From assembly GCA_002928515.1 (NCBI GenBank), contig PERI01000007.1, forward strand, positions 1 to 64,000: a stretch of 64,000 bases of DNA. The letters run 5' to 3'. The notes under the pieces are model-generated. The model was not told where the DNA came from and ran no database searches. It worked only from the letters and a program-made list of their open reading frames with translations. Each line of letters starts with the position of its first letter. The first letter of the stretch is position 1. This document shows positions 53,495-61,499 of this stretch, piece by piece. A program made the translations under genes and the position numbers. Origin of the DNA: Hyphomicrobium sp. (lineage in GTDB: Bacteria; Pseudomonadota; Alphaproteobacteria; Rhizobiales; Hyphomicrobiaceae).

Positions 53495-54466
53495 TCAAAG
53501 CCGAGATGCGTTGAAGGTATCGCAAACTTGAATACGACCGGCTTCCAATCCAGTTTTGAACCAACGCACACGCTGCTCTGCCGATCCGTGTGTAAAGGCA
53601 TCCGGCACAACACGACCTGTCATCTTCTTCTGGATCATATCGTCGCCGATTTGTGTGGCGGCGTTCAAAGCTTCTTCGATGTCGCCGGGCTGTAAGCGGT
53701 TTTTGGTTTGATCGTTGATATTGGCCCACACGCCAGCAAGACAATCGGCTTGCAATTCCATGCGCACCTGAATCTGATTAGCCTCAACTTCATCGGCTTG
53801 GCTCTTCATCCGTTGAACGCGCTCGGCTATGCCCAGCAAAGTTTGCACGTGATGACCAACTTCATGCGCGATCACGTAAGCCTGAGCGAAGTCACCGTTG
53901 ATATTGAATTTGCGACGCATCTCATCGAAGAATGACAGGTCTATGTAAACTTTGCGGTCGAGCGGGCAATAAAACGGTCCCATCTGCGCTTGGCCAGCAC
54001 CGCACGCTGTGCGCGTATAGCCAGAAAACAAAACCAACGGCGCATCTTCATATTTGAGATTGGCACTGGCAAACACGCGGCGCCAGACATCTTCGGTGTC
54101 CGCCAAAACACGGCCGACGAATTTCTTGTTCTCGTCATCACTCGCCGATTGGCGGGTTTCGCCTGGAAGCCCCGGGATATTCGTCGGCGTGCGATCGGCT
54201 GTGACCGGACGTTCGCTACGGGGCAGCTGAGGCATGTTCACTTGACCGCCGCTGCCACCCCCACCCAGCAAGACATCGAGCGGATTGATACCCATGAACA
54301 ACATGAGCGCGCCGATGATGAGCAAGCTTGTGATGCTCATGCCGCCGCTGCCGCCAATCGGAATGCGAAAGCCGCCATTACCGCCACCGGGAAAACGGAA
54401 CCCGCCGCCCTGTCCACGCCGATCTTCAACGTTTTTGCTTTCGCGATCATTTTCGTCGTAACGCAT
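53495..54466 (-). CDS. neutral zinc metallopeptidase (YpfJ/KPN_02809 family)
   Basis: 323 residues. A Gly/Arg-rich start (about 10-40) and one membrane helix near 45-65 anchor a protease domain outside the cytoplasm. HEVGHH near 205 gives two zinc ligands and the active Glu; ELQADCLAGVWA near 236 supplies the third. Cys residues bracket the domain. Substrate unknown. It is separated from the second copy by about 130 bases, with no gene between. Confidence 0.85.
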   Translation of the reverse strand: MRYDENDRESKNVEDRRGQGGGFRFPGGGNGGFRIPIGGSGGMSITSLLIIGALMLFMGINPLDVLLGGGGSGGQVNMPQLPRSERPVTADRTPTNIPGLPGETRQSASDDENKKFVGRVLADTEDVWRRVFASANLKYEDAPLVLFSGYTRTACGAGQAQMGPFYCPLDRKVYIDLSFFDEMRRKFNINGDFAQAYVIAHEVGHHVQTLLGIAERVQRMKSQADEVEANQIQVRMELQADCLAGVWANINDQTKNRLQPGDIEEALNAATQIGDDMIQKKMTGRVVPDAFTHGSAEQRVRWFKTGLEAGRIQVCDTFNASRL

Positions 54467-54619
54467 GACGGCCCTTCGATGGTTCTGCTCGTTGGTGTGT
54501 CCGCTGGCAGCGAACGAAGCTAGTCTGGCATAAGCTGCCGCTTGAGACGACTAAATCCCCGTTCATACTGCACGCCGCCTCCGCCAAAACAAGTATTCTG
54601 TCTTGGTCTGCGAACCGGA

Positions 54620-56050
54620 TTATTCACGCGCGGGCTCGATTTTCTTTTTTGCCTTTGTGACACCGGGCAACGCGAGCAGATCCGGAACGGAAGCCAGACC
54701 CTTGGCTTTAGCCGCCGTCCGCAGCAAGCCTCTGACAGACCGCGATGCTGCAACAAAGCCGTCTTGCGCATAAGCTTCGTGATTGCGTTCGATGTCACCC
54801 GGCTCATAGCGATAGTTGACCATCAGGCCATGGGCCTCGCGCAATCCCTTTTCTGAAATGTCACCCAACCAGTTGATGCGCTCAAGTCGCGCCCCATTTC
54901 CAAGATGGAAACGCGCCACAGGATCGACCGGACGTGCATCGGCCGACTTAGCAACCAGGAAGTAATGGGCAGCCAGCGCAAGCAATGTTGCTTTTAAGGC
55001 CTCCATTTCAAGCGGCGCACGATCGTCAGTCTCAATCCAACGCGGATCGCGCAAAGCTTTTAAAAGATTTTTGTCTTCGGCAGAAACTGGTGATGGATGT
55101 GACTCATCGGCCAGCGTGCGATCGAGCCAGCGCGCAAATGTCGGCACCGGAGATAACGTGACAAATGTCTTCAGGCTCGGCACGTCTTTGAGCAGGTCTT
55201 CGACCACCTGCTTGAGCAGGAAATTCCCAAACGAAATGCCACGCAAGCCGTCCTGACAATTCGAGATCGAATAGAACACCGCTGTGGTCGGTGGCGCGGC
55301 GTTAGAGCCTGCGCGCGCACTCAGCACAGGCGCAATGGCATCAGGAATATCTTGCATCAACGCCACTTCGACGAAGATCAGCGGCTCATCGACGAGCGCC
55401 GGATGAAAAAATGCAAAACAACGTCGGTCCTGCGGATCGAGACGACGGCGCAGATCGTCCCAACCTTTGATCTCATGGACTGCTTCATAGGCGATGATTT
55501 TTTCTAGGATTGCGGCTGGCGTTTGCCAATCGATGCGACGCAGCACCAGGAAGCCGCGGTTGAACCATGACGTCAGAAGCTTTTCCAAATCAGCATCGAG
55601 CGAAGCAATTCCGGGTTCACCTTTCGGCAGACGTAGAAGTTCACGCCTCAGCGCAACGATCTCGGCAGTGGCTCCCGGAGCCAAATTGAGGCGCCGAAAA
55701 AATTCTCGGCGCGGGCTTTCGGAGATTTTCTGCAACTGCGTGAGCGTCGCCTCGGATGGTGTCGATAAGTATGCCTCAGCGGCACGCGCAACCTCAGCCG
55801 CATTCGGCTGCAATTCGTCAGCGAGGTAGCGATAAAACCCGCGCCGCTCATCGGCACTGGCCTTTCTGAGTTCGTTCAACAATTGACGGGCAATCGCAAC
55901 GCCAGACGCTTCCCCGCGCCCCGACATCAAAGCCCGCGCCAGCACATCAAGCGACTCCTCCTCGCCCGGACCAAAAAGCGCCTTGGGCAAAAGCGCGCGA
56001 CTTTGTTCCGCGACCGTGTTCATCAGTTCTTGCAGAAACGAAACGTTCAA
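54620..56050 (-). CDS. mcd: malonyl-CoA decarboxylase
   Basis: 476 residues of the MCD family: helical N-terminal part (1-150), then the GNAT-like catalytic part with FFHPALVDEPLIFVEVAL near 215-232, NCQDGLRGISFGNFLL near 260-275 (Ser of the active site region) and ARFHLGNGARLERINW near 385-400 (His). It converts malonyl-CoA to acetyl-CoA, either for malonate use or to control fatty acid synthesis. No other malonate gene is adjacent. A CtrA-type box lies about 46 bases upstream of the start. Confidence 0.9.
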   Translation of the reverse strand: MNVSFLQELMNTVAEQSRALLPKALFGPGEEESLDVLARALMSGRGEASGVAIARQLLNELRKASADERRGFYRYLADELQPNAAEVARAAEAYLSTPSEATLTQLQKISESPRREFFRRLNLAPGATAEIVALRRELLRLPKGEPGIASLDADLEKLLTSWFNRGFLVLRRIDWQTPAAILEKIIAYEAVHEIKGWDDLRRRLDPQDRRCFAFFHPALVDEPLIFVEVALMQDIPDAIAPVLSARAGSNAAPPTTAVFYSISNCQDGLRGISFGNFLLKQVVEDLLKDVPSLKTFVTLSPVPTFARWLDRTLADESHPSPVSAEDKNLLKALRDPRWIETDDRAPLEMEALKATLLALAAHYFLVAKSADARPVDPVARFHLGNGARLERINWLGDISEKGLREAHGLMVNYRYEPGDIERNHEAYAQDGFVAASRSVRGLLRTAAKAKGLASVPDLLALPGVTKAKKKIEPARE

Positions 56051-56095
56051 CCCGTCGTCCTCCCAAAGTGTACGACCGCCAACCTCGCGACGGCG

Positions 56096-56112
56096 TTAAC
56101 CTTTTGTTAACC
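56096..56112. promoter_or_regulatory. consensus CtrA-type binding site
   Basis: TTAACCTTTTGTTAACC contains TTAA-N7-TTAA exactly, followed by CC, as in the consensus bound by the alphaproteobacterial cell-cycle regulator CtrA. It sits in the divergent promoter region, 46 bases from the malonyl-CoA decarboxylase start and 48 from the start of the C39-like gene. One match could be chance in an AT-poor genome, but the full 17-base fit is good. Confidence 0.5.
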
Positions 56113-56159
56113 GGTGCGGCGCAGCCTGACATGCAAAATCTACATCGAGCATCTCAGCC

Positions 56160-56657
56160 ATGAACGAAGCGAATATGTCGGCCCGGCTGACCTCGGGCCT
56201 AGAGAGCGTCAAGAATGATACTGGACGCGTGGCTTTTTGCGGGCCCTATGTATTGTCCGCGATCACCGGATTTGGCGTGTCGAAAATCGAAGACGTGATC
56301 CGGCAAGGTCGAGATTTACCGCCCGGGCGACGCCCCGTCGTGCGCGGCACATATGCGGACGAGGTCGAAGCGGCCCTCGCCCATTTTGGCTATCGCATGG
56401 AACTGAAGGAAACGTTTCTGCACAAAGCCCGTAAGGAACGGCCATCGGTTTGGACCTGGATGCAAAAGCCCCGCAATGCTTGGGCTTATTACATACTGGC
56501 TATTCATAAAGGCAAAGAAGGCCACTGGATTCTCGTGAAGGGTGTCAAAATGTGCGACACCTTTACGGAAGGCAAGTGGACCTTCGTTGTCGATGGACCC
56601 CATCGCGGCTGCCGCATTATGGAAGTTTTCGAGGTTCGCAAAGCCATTGACGGCTGA
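56160..56657 (+). CDS. small C39-like (papain-fold) protein, function unknown
   Basis: 165 residues, soluble, no signal peptide. Cys27 in VAFCGPYVLSAITG opens a helix the way the catalytic Cys of papain-like and C39 peptidases does. His122 in EGHWILVKG and Asp145 in VVDGPHRG follow in the order and spacing of a Cys-His-Asp triad. I do not recognise the family. It could be a protease, transpeptidase or acyl-transfer enzyme. A second ATG at 56175 is possible. A CtrA-type box is just upstream. Confidence 0.6.
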   Translation: MNEANMSARLTSGLESVKNDTGRVAFCGPYVLSAITGFGVSKIEDVIRQGRDLPPGRRPVVRGTYADEVEAALAHFGYRMELKETFLHKARKERPSVWTWMQKPRNAWAYYILAIHKGKEGHWILVKGVKMCDTFTEGKWTFVVDGPHRGCRIMEVFEVRKAIDG

Positions 56658-56832
56658 TGAATTGCAACTAAACAAATCAAAAATTAATTCATAGTTCGAT
56701 CAAAAAAACACCTTGTTGACCAAGCTGCTAAACTTAATGGCGAAACTAGGCTCGGACGCCTTTTCCTCGTCAATAATGCCTGTTAAGATTATCGCTGTCC
56801 GGGGGATGGACACAACGCAACTAGGATTTGTG

Positions 56833-57117
56833 ATGATGAACAAGATTTCCGCTTTCGGAATGGCGGCCCTTATGGCTGCCACAGTGATTATTCCTGCCAC
56901 CACGCAAGATGCAGAAGCTGGCCGCCGCGGCCGTGCTCTCGCTGCAGGCGCCGTACTTGGCCTTGCTGGCGCTGCTATTATTGCCAACTCCAATCGCGCG
57001 TATGCTGGCGATCGGTATGAGCGTCGCGGTGGCTATCGTAGCCAATGCCGTCGCTGGGCTTATCGTTGCGACCGCGGCAATGACTACGCGTGCGACAAGT
57101 ACGAGTATCACTGCTAA
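56833..57117 (+). CDS. small exported Cys/Tyr/Arg-rich protein
   Basis: 94 residues from tandem ATGs at 56833 and 56836, with AGGA upstream; the longer frame to 56713 has poor composition. Signal peptide, then an Ala/Gly/Leu-rich helix near 37-51 and a basic tail with four cysteines (Cys-Arg-Arg-Trp-Ala-Tyr-Arg-Cys, then Asp-Tyr-Ala-Cys and a final His-Cys). This resembles rhizobial BA14K-like or glycine-rich exported proteins, of unknown role. A clear terminator follows at 57151. Confidence 0.7.
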   Translation: MMNKISAFGMAALMAATVIIPATTQDAEAGRRGRALAAGAVLGLAGAAIIANSNRAYAGDRYERRGGYRSQCRRWAYRCDRGNDYACDKYEYHC

Positions 57118-57150
57118 TCACATCGCCGATTTCGGCATTCGTTTTTGAGA

Positions 57151-57195
57151 GTCCAGCGCAACGGATCGTCATCCGGGTGCTGGGCTTTTGTTTTT
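57151..57195 (+). terminator. intrinsic terminator
   Basis: GTCCAGC pairs with GCTGGGC, extended by CGGAT/ATCCG in the same stem around a short loop, and TTTTGTTTTTG follows. It ends the small exported protein gene just upstream. Confidence 0.75.
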
Positions 57196-57288
57196 GCCTA
57201 GTTTTTGATCATTAAACTCTATGACGATAATTGGAACTTTTGCTCCGCATATCGCGTTTTCTCCGCATAACATTTGATCGGGGACGCC

Positions 57289-58131
57289 ATGCTTATTCAC
57301 GTTGGATACGATATCAGCCTGCAAGTCCCAGGCCCGACACCCATCAATTTGCTGATGGACGTGCACCCCAGCCGTGCAAAAGACGTGATGTTCGATGCGC
57401 CTTTGGAAATCCCCGGCGTGCCGGTACTACGAACGCATGATGCATTTGGAAATGTCATGCGTCGGATTGTGGCTCCAGCTGGCGTAACCCGATTGAGTTA
57501 TCGCGCGGTCGTAAAAGATACCGGTCGCGCTGATCAACAGCCACTCAACGCGTGCGAAGTACCTGTTGCAGAGCTTCCAACAGAGTGTTTGCAGTTCCTG
57601 TCGGCGAGCCGTTATTGCGAGACAGATGAGCTCTCAGCATTGGCTTGGAATTTGTTTGGTAGCGTGCAGCCTGGCTACCATCGCGTGAAAGCGATTTGTG
57701 ATTTCGTGCACAACCACATTCGCTTCGACTACCAGAACGCGCGTTCGACACGAACAGCCTTCGGAGCATATAACGAAGGCACCGGCGTATGTCGTGACTT
57801 TGCCCATATGGCCATTGCGCTTACACGCTGTCTCAATATTCCAGCGCGATATGTCAACGGCTACCTCGGTGATATTGGCGTCCCGAAAGATCCAGCACCC
57901 ATGGATTTCAGCGCTTGGTTCGAAGCCTACATCGGCGATCAATGGGTAACGTTCGATGCCCGCCATAATAAACCACGCATCGGCCGTATCGTCATTGCGC
58001 GCGGACGCGATGCCGCCGACGTCGCCATGGTAACGTCATTCGGTCAGCATTATCTGGCAGAATTCAATGTCGTCGCCGAAGACGTCACGCCAATGACGCA
58101 ACCGCTCACAAAGCAAGCCGTGGCTGCATAG
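57289..58131 (+). CDS. transglutaminase-like protein
   Basis: 280 residues from an ATG at 57289 after GGGGA. An N-terminal beta-rich part (bacterial transglutaminase N type) leads to the core: Cys168 in GTGVCRDFAHMAIAL and Asp223 in FDARHN. At the usual catalytic His position (His-Ala-Trp-x-Glu in the family) the sequence reads Phe-Ser-Ala-Trp-Phe-Glu, Ser208 replacing His. His226 is close by. Either a subfamily with altered catalysis or a non-catalytic member. Substrate unknown; many such proteins act as cytosolic peptidases. Confidence 0.82.
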   Translation: MLIHVGYDISLQVPGPTPINLLMDVHPSRAKDVMFDAPLEIPGVPVLRTHDAFGNVMRRIVAPAGVTRLSYRAVVKDTGRADQQPLNACEVPVAELPTECLQFLSASRYCETDELSALAWNLFGSVQPGYHRVKAICDFVHNHIRFDYQNARSTRTAFGAYNEGTGVCRDFAHMAIALTRCLNIPARYVNGYLGDIGVPKDPAPMDFSAWFEAYIGDQWVTFDARHNKPRIGRIVIARGRDAADVAMVTSFGQHYLAEFNVVAEDVTPMTQPLTKQAVAA

Positions 58132-58160
58132 ACGTCAAAAAATTGAATTAAATATTCGCA

Positions 58161-58730
58161 CTAGTCCTTGGCGCGTTCGACGTAAGATCCGTCAGCCGTC
58201 ATGACGACAACGCGCGTACCAGTGCCGATGTGCGGCGGCACCATGACGCGCGCGCCGTTCGAAAGCTTGGCAGGCTTATAAGACGACGATGCGGTCTGAC
58301 CTTTGACGACAGGGTCGGCTTCGACGATCTCAAAGGTCACGCGCTGCGGAAGCTCGACCGAGATCGGGTTGCCTTCGTGCAGTGACACCAGACATGTCAT
58401 ACCTTCTTGCAGCCACACGCCACTGTCGCCCACGACATCCTTGGGAACCAAAATTTGGTCGAATGTTTCGGGCTGCATGAAGTTGTAGCCCATGTCGTCT
58501 TCATAAAGATAATTGTAGTCCTTCTCGTCGAGATAAGCGCGTTCGACTTGATCGGTCGTGCGATAGCGTTCGACGAGCTTGACACCGTCGGCGATGCGCC
58601 GCAGCTCTAAGTGCGTGACAGGCGTGCCCTTGCCAGGATGAATGTTTTCAGCCGACATCACCACCGCCAGCCGTCCGTCGAGATCGAGCACGTTGCCTTT
58701 GCGCACCGAGCTTGCAATAATCTTTACCAC
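58161..58730 (-). CDS. efp: elongation factor P
   Basis: 189 residues, full length. Lys34 sits in HPGKGTP at the tip of domain I, the place modified by beta-lysine in species with EpmA and EpmB, both of which are encoded just to the right. Domains II and III follow, ending Gly-Ser-Tyr-Val-Glu-Arg-Ala-Lys-Asp. EF-P rescues ribosomes stalled at polyproline; several proteins in this window (IalB, S8 protease, SPOR proteins) are proline-rich. It diverges from epmA. Confidence 0.96.
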   Translation of the reverse strand: MVKIIASSVRKGNVLDLDGRLAVVMSAENIHPGKGTPVTHLELRRIADGVKLVERYRTTDQVERAYLDEKDYNYLYEDDMGYNFMQPETFDQILVPKDVVGDSGVWLQEGMTCLVSLHEGNPISVELPQRVTFEIVEADPVVKGQTASSSYKPAKLSNGARVMVPPHIGTGTRVVVMTADGSYVERAKD

Positions 58731-58895
58731 GTCATGTCTCCGTTCATCACATCAAGCTTTGCATGAAGCGTTCTGGGCCCGCCTTCTGAGGCGGCCGCGA
58801 ACGAGCCAATTCCATAGGATTCTGCGGGTGTCTTACCCGCTTCCGCTCAAACCGCCAAGTGTGGCGTTCCAGCCGTCATTTCAGGCCTAGTTTCA

Positions 58896-59960
58896 ATGTC
58901 TCAGCCCTCACCCTGGTGGACGCCATCTCGACACGAGGATCGACGTGCGCGGCTGCATGCCCGAGCGCGCATGAAAAGCGCGGTGCGGGCTTGGTTTGAA
59001 GCACAAGGCTTTGTTGAGGTGGAAACCGGTTGCCTGCAAGTTTCGCCAGGCAACGAAACGCACTTGCACGCTTTTAAAACAGAGCGGATCGGAACCGATC
59101 AGAAACGTCGCGAACTTTATCTGCATACATCGCCGGAATTTGCCATGAAGAAGCTGCTGGCAGCAGGCGAGGAGAAAATTTTTAACTTTGCGCCGGTGTT
59201 TCGCAATCGCGAGGACGGCCCGCTGCACGCCAACGAATTCACGATGCTCGAATGGTATCGTGTCGGCGCACCCTATGAGCAGCTATGGACCGACTGCACA
59301 GGGATTTTGAAAATTGCAGCCGACGTGACGCAGCAAACTGAATGGAGCTTCAGAGGCAAAGTCTGCGATGTGACGAAAAACTATGACTGGCTCACCCTGG
59401 ACCAAGCCTTTTTCCAATTCGCAGAAATTCCCCTACACGAAACAATCACAGAACGCGGCGTCGATCGCGATGCGCTCGCACGAATGGCGCAGGCTAAAAA
59501 TGTCCGCGTCGCAGACGACGACACATGGTCCGATATTTTCAGTCGCGTACTGGTGCAAGCCATCGAGACGAATCTCGGCCAGTCTCGCCCAGAAATCCTC
59601 TGCCAGTATCCGCTGCATGAAGCAGCGCTAGCGCGACCGCACCCAGACGTGCCGTTTGTAGCTGAACGCTTCGAGTTGTATGTCTGCGGCGTTGAACTCG
59701 CGAACGGGTTCGGCGAATTGAATGATGCAGCCGAGCAGCGCCGCAGGTTCGAAACCGAAATGACTGACAAGCAGCGCATCTATGGCGAACGCTATCCCAT
59801 TGATGAGGATTTTTTGGCAGCGCTCGCGCTTATGCCTCCAGCCTCTGGTTGCGCCTTGGGGTTCGACCGCCTGGTCATGTTGGCGACGGGCGCTGAGCGT
59901 GTAGATCAGGTGATCTGGACACCTATGTCCATATCGGACACGCAGGAGACTAAAGCATGA
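58896..59960 (+). CDS. epmA: EF-P lysine ligase EpmA (PoxA/GenX)
   Basis: 354 residues, a class II lysyl-tRNA synthetase-like core without the anticodon-binding domain. Motif 2 is FRNREDGPLHANEFTMLEWY near 107-126 and motif 3 is GCALGFDRLVML near 325-336. It joins (R)-beta-lysine to Lys34 of EF-P. Its stop overlaps the next gene by ATGA. Placement beside efp and epmB gives the assignment over a true lysyl-tRNA synthetase. Confidence 0.94.
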   Translation: MSQPSPWWTPSRHEDRRARLHARARMKSAVRAWFEAQGFVEVETGCLQVSPGNETHLHAFKTERIGTDQKRRELYLHTSPEFAMKKLLAAGEEKIFNFAPVFRNREDGPLHANEFTMLEWYRVGAPYEQLWTDCTGILKIAADVTQQTEWSFRGKVCDVTKNYDWLTLDQAFFQFAEIPLHETITERGVDRDALARMAQAKNVRVADDDTWSDIFSRVLVQAIETNLGQSRPEILCQYPLHEAALARPHPDVPFVAERFELYVCGVELANGFGELNDAAEQRRRFETEMTDKQRIYGERYPIDEDFLAALALMPPASGCALGFDRLVMLATGAERVDQVIWTPMSISDTQETKA

Positions 59961-60430
59961 CACAAGAAACGCACAGCGGCGGATGCCAATGCGGCGCTAT
60001 TCGTTTTCTCGTCGATGGTGTGTTAGGCGAAGCCTCGATCTGCCATTGCCGCATGTGTCAGAAAGCTTTCGGCGCTTTCTATGCGCCACTCGTCTCGACG
60101 CGCGGAGCAACCCTGACATGGACGCGAGGCAAACCGAATTATTTCCAGTCCTCGAAAGTCGTGCAACGCGGATTTTGCGCCGATTGCGGAACACCGCTCA
60201 CCTATGAAGCGCCCGACGGTGTGGCGCTGGCCATTGGCGCATTCGATGCCCCACAGACGATTGCACCCAAAATTCAATTCGGCATCGAAGCCAAGCTCGA
60301 CTACGTGGACACACTTTCAACGCTGCCTGAGCGCCATACATTGTCCGACACAGCCGCCGCGCCATTCCTCGTCGATCTCACATCCCATCAGCATCCCGAT
60401 CACGACACGTCAGAATGGCCACCGCGATGA
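59957..60430 (+). CDS. GFA-family zinc protein
   Basis: 157 residues of the glutathione-dependent formaldehyde-activating / centromere protein V fold. Zinc cysteines appear as GGCQCGA near 10-16 and CHCRMCQKAFGA near 33-44, with FCADCGTPL near 73-81. Proteins of this family bind glutathione or other small thiol adducts, and most are uncharacterised. It lies between epmA and epmB with 4-base overlaps on both sides, so it is co-translated with EF-P modification enzymes, an unexpected partner. Confidence 0.85.
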   Translation: MTQETHSGGCQCGAIRFLVDGVLGEASICHCRMCQKAFGAFYAPLVSTRGATLTWTRGKPNYFQSSKVVQRGFCADCGTPLTYEAPDGVALAIGAFDAPQTIAPKIQFGIEAKLDYVDTLSTLPERHTLSDTAAAPFLVDLTSHQHPDHDTSEWPPR

Positions 60431-61482
60431 CACGCGCCTTGGCACCCCTAAAATCGGCGCGCGACTTGGTCGATGCCGGATTGGTTGTCGCGGAACGGGA
60501 ACCAGCCATCGCAGCCGTTGGTCAAAAATATGCCATCGCCATAACGCCTCACATCGCACAGCTCATCGATGTGACGGACGCGTCCGACGCTATCGCTCGT
60601 CAATTCATTCCCGATCCGCGCGAATTGCGCGTGCACGAGAGCGAGATTGCAGACCCGATTGGCGATGATGCGATGAGCCCTGTCACAGGTATCGTGCATC
60701 GTTACGCCGACCGGGTTCTGTTGAAAATTGCCAGCGTCTGTTCCGTTTATTGTCGGTTTTGCTTTCGACGCGAAATGGTCGGACCGGAGCTGGGTGAAAC
60801 GCTGACCGCGCGAGAACTGAAACACGCACTCGACTACATCGCAGCAACACCGGAAATTTGGGAAGTGATCCTGACGGGCGGCGATCCGTTCGTGCTGTCT
60901 GCCCGCCGCGTGCGCGACGTAACGACCGCGCTCGGCAATATTCCCCACGTCAAAATTTTGCGCTGGCATACGCGTGTGCCTGTTGTCGATCCGCACCGCG
61001 TCACGGACGACCTCGTCGCAGCCTTGACGTCATCGGACAAAACCGTGTTCGTCGGTCTGCACGTCAATCACGCGCGTGAGTTGAACGCCGATGCCCTTGC
61101 CGCCATTTCCAAACTCGTCGATGCCGGCATTCCGCTGGTCAGTCAAACCGTGCTGCTTAAGGGCGTGAACGATAGCGCCGATGCGCTCGAAGCACTGCTA
61201 CGCGGGCTAACGGCGGCGCGCGTGACGCCCTACTATCTGCACCACGGTGATCTGGCACCAGGCACCAGCCATTTCCGCACAACGATTGCGCAAGGCTTAG
61301 CAATCATGGAAGAACTTCGTCGTCGCTTATCGGGATTGGCGATGCCGGAGTATGTGCTCGATATCCCAGGCGCCCATGGAAAAGTAGCTTTGACGAGTGC
61401 GGCCGTCACCCGTGTCGGCGATGGCCATTATGAAATCCGCGACCGATTTGGAACTGTACATCGCTATCGCGATTGTGTGTGA
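60427..61482 (+). CDS. epmB: EF-P (R)-beta-lysylation protein EpmB
   Basis: 351 residues from the ATG that overlaps the upstream stop. Radical SAM Cys-x3-Cys-x2-Cys at Cys105, Cys109 and Cys112 (CSVYCRFC), then LTGGDPF near 154 for SAM binding and a pyridoxal-phosphate type core as in lysine 2,3-aminomutase. It turns (S)-alpha-lysine into (R)-beta-lysine for EpmA. Short length, lacking the aminomutase C-terminal extension, matches EpmB. Confidence 0.93.
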   Translation: MTRALAPLKSARDLVDAGLVVAEREPAIAAVGQKYAIAITPHIAQLIDVTDASDAIARQFIPDPRELRVHESEIADPIGDDAMSPVTGIVHRYADRVLLKIASVCSVYCRFCFRREMVGPELGETLTARELKHALDYIAATPEIWEVILTGGDPFVLSARRVRDVTTALGNIPHVKILRWHTRVPVVDPHRVTDDLVAALTSSDKTVFVGLHVNHARELNADALAAISKLVDAGIPLVSQTVLLKGVNDSADALEALLRGLTAARVTPYYLHHGDLAPGTSHFRTTIAQGLAIMEELRRRLSGLAMPEYVLDIPGAHGKVALTSAAVTRVGDGHYEIRDRFGTVHRYRDCV

Positions 61483-61499
61483 GCGCACGCGACCTGTTA

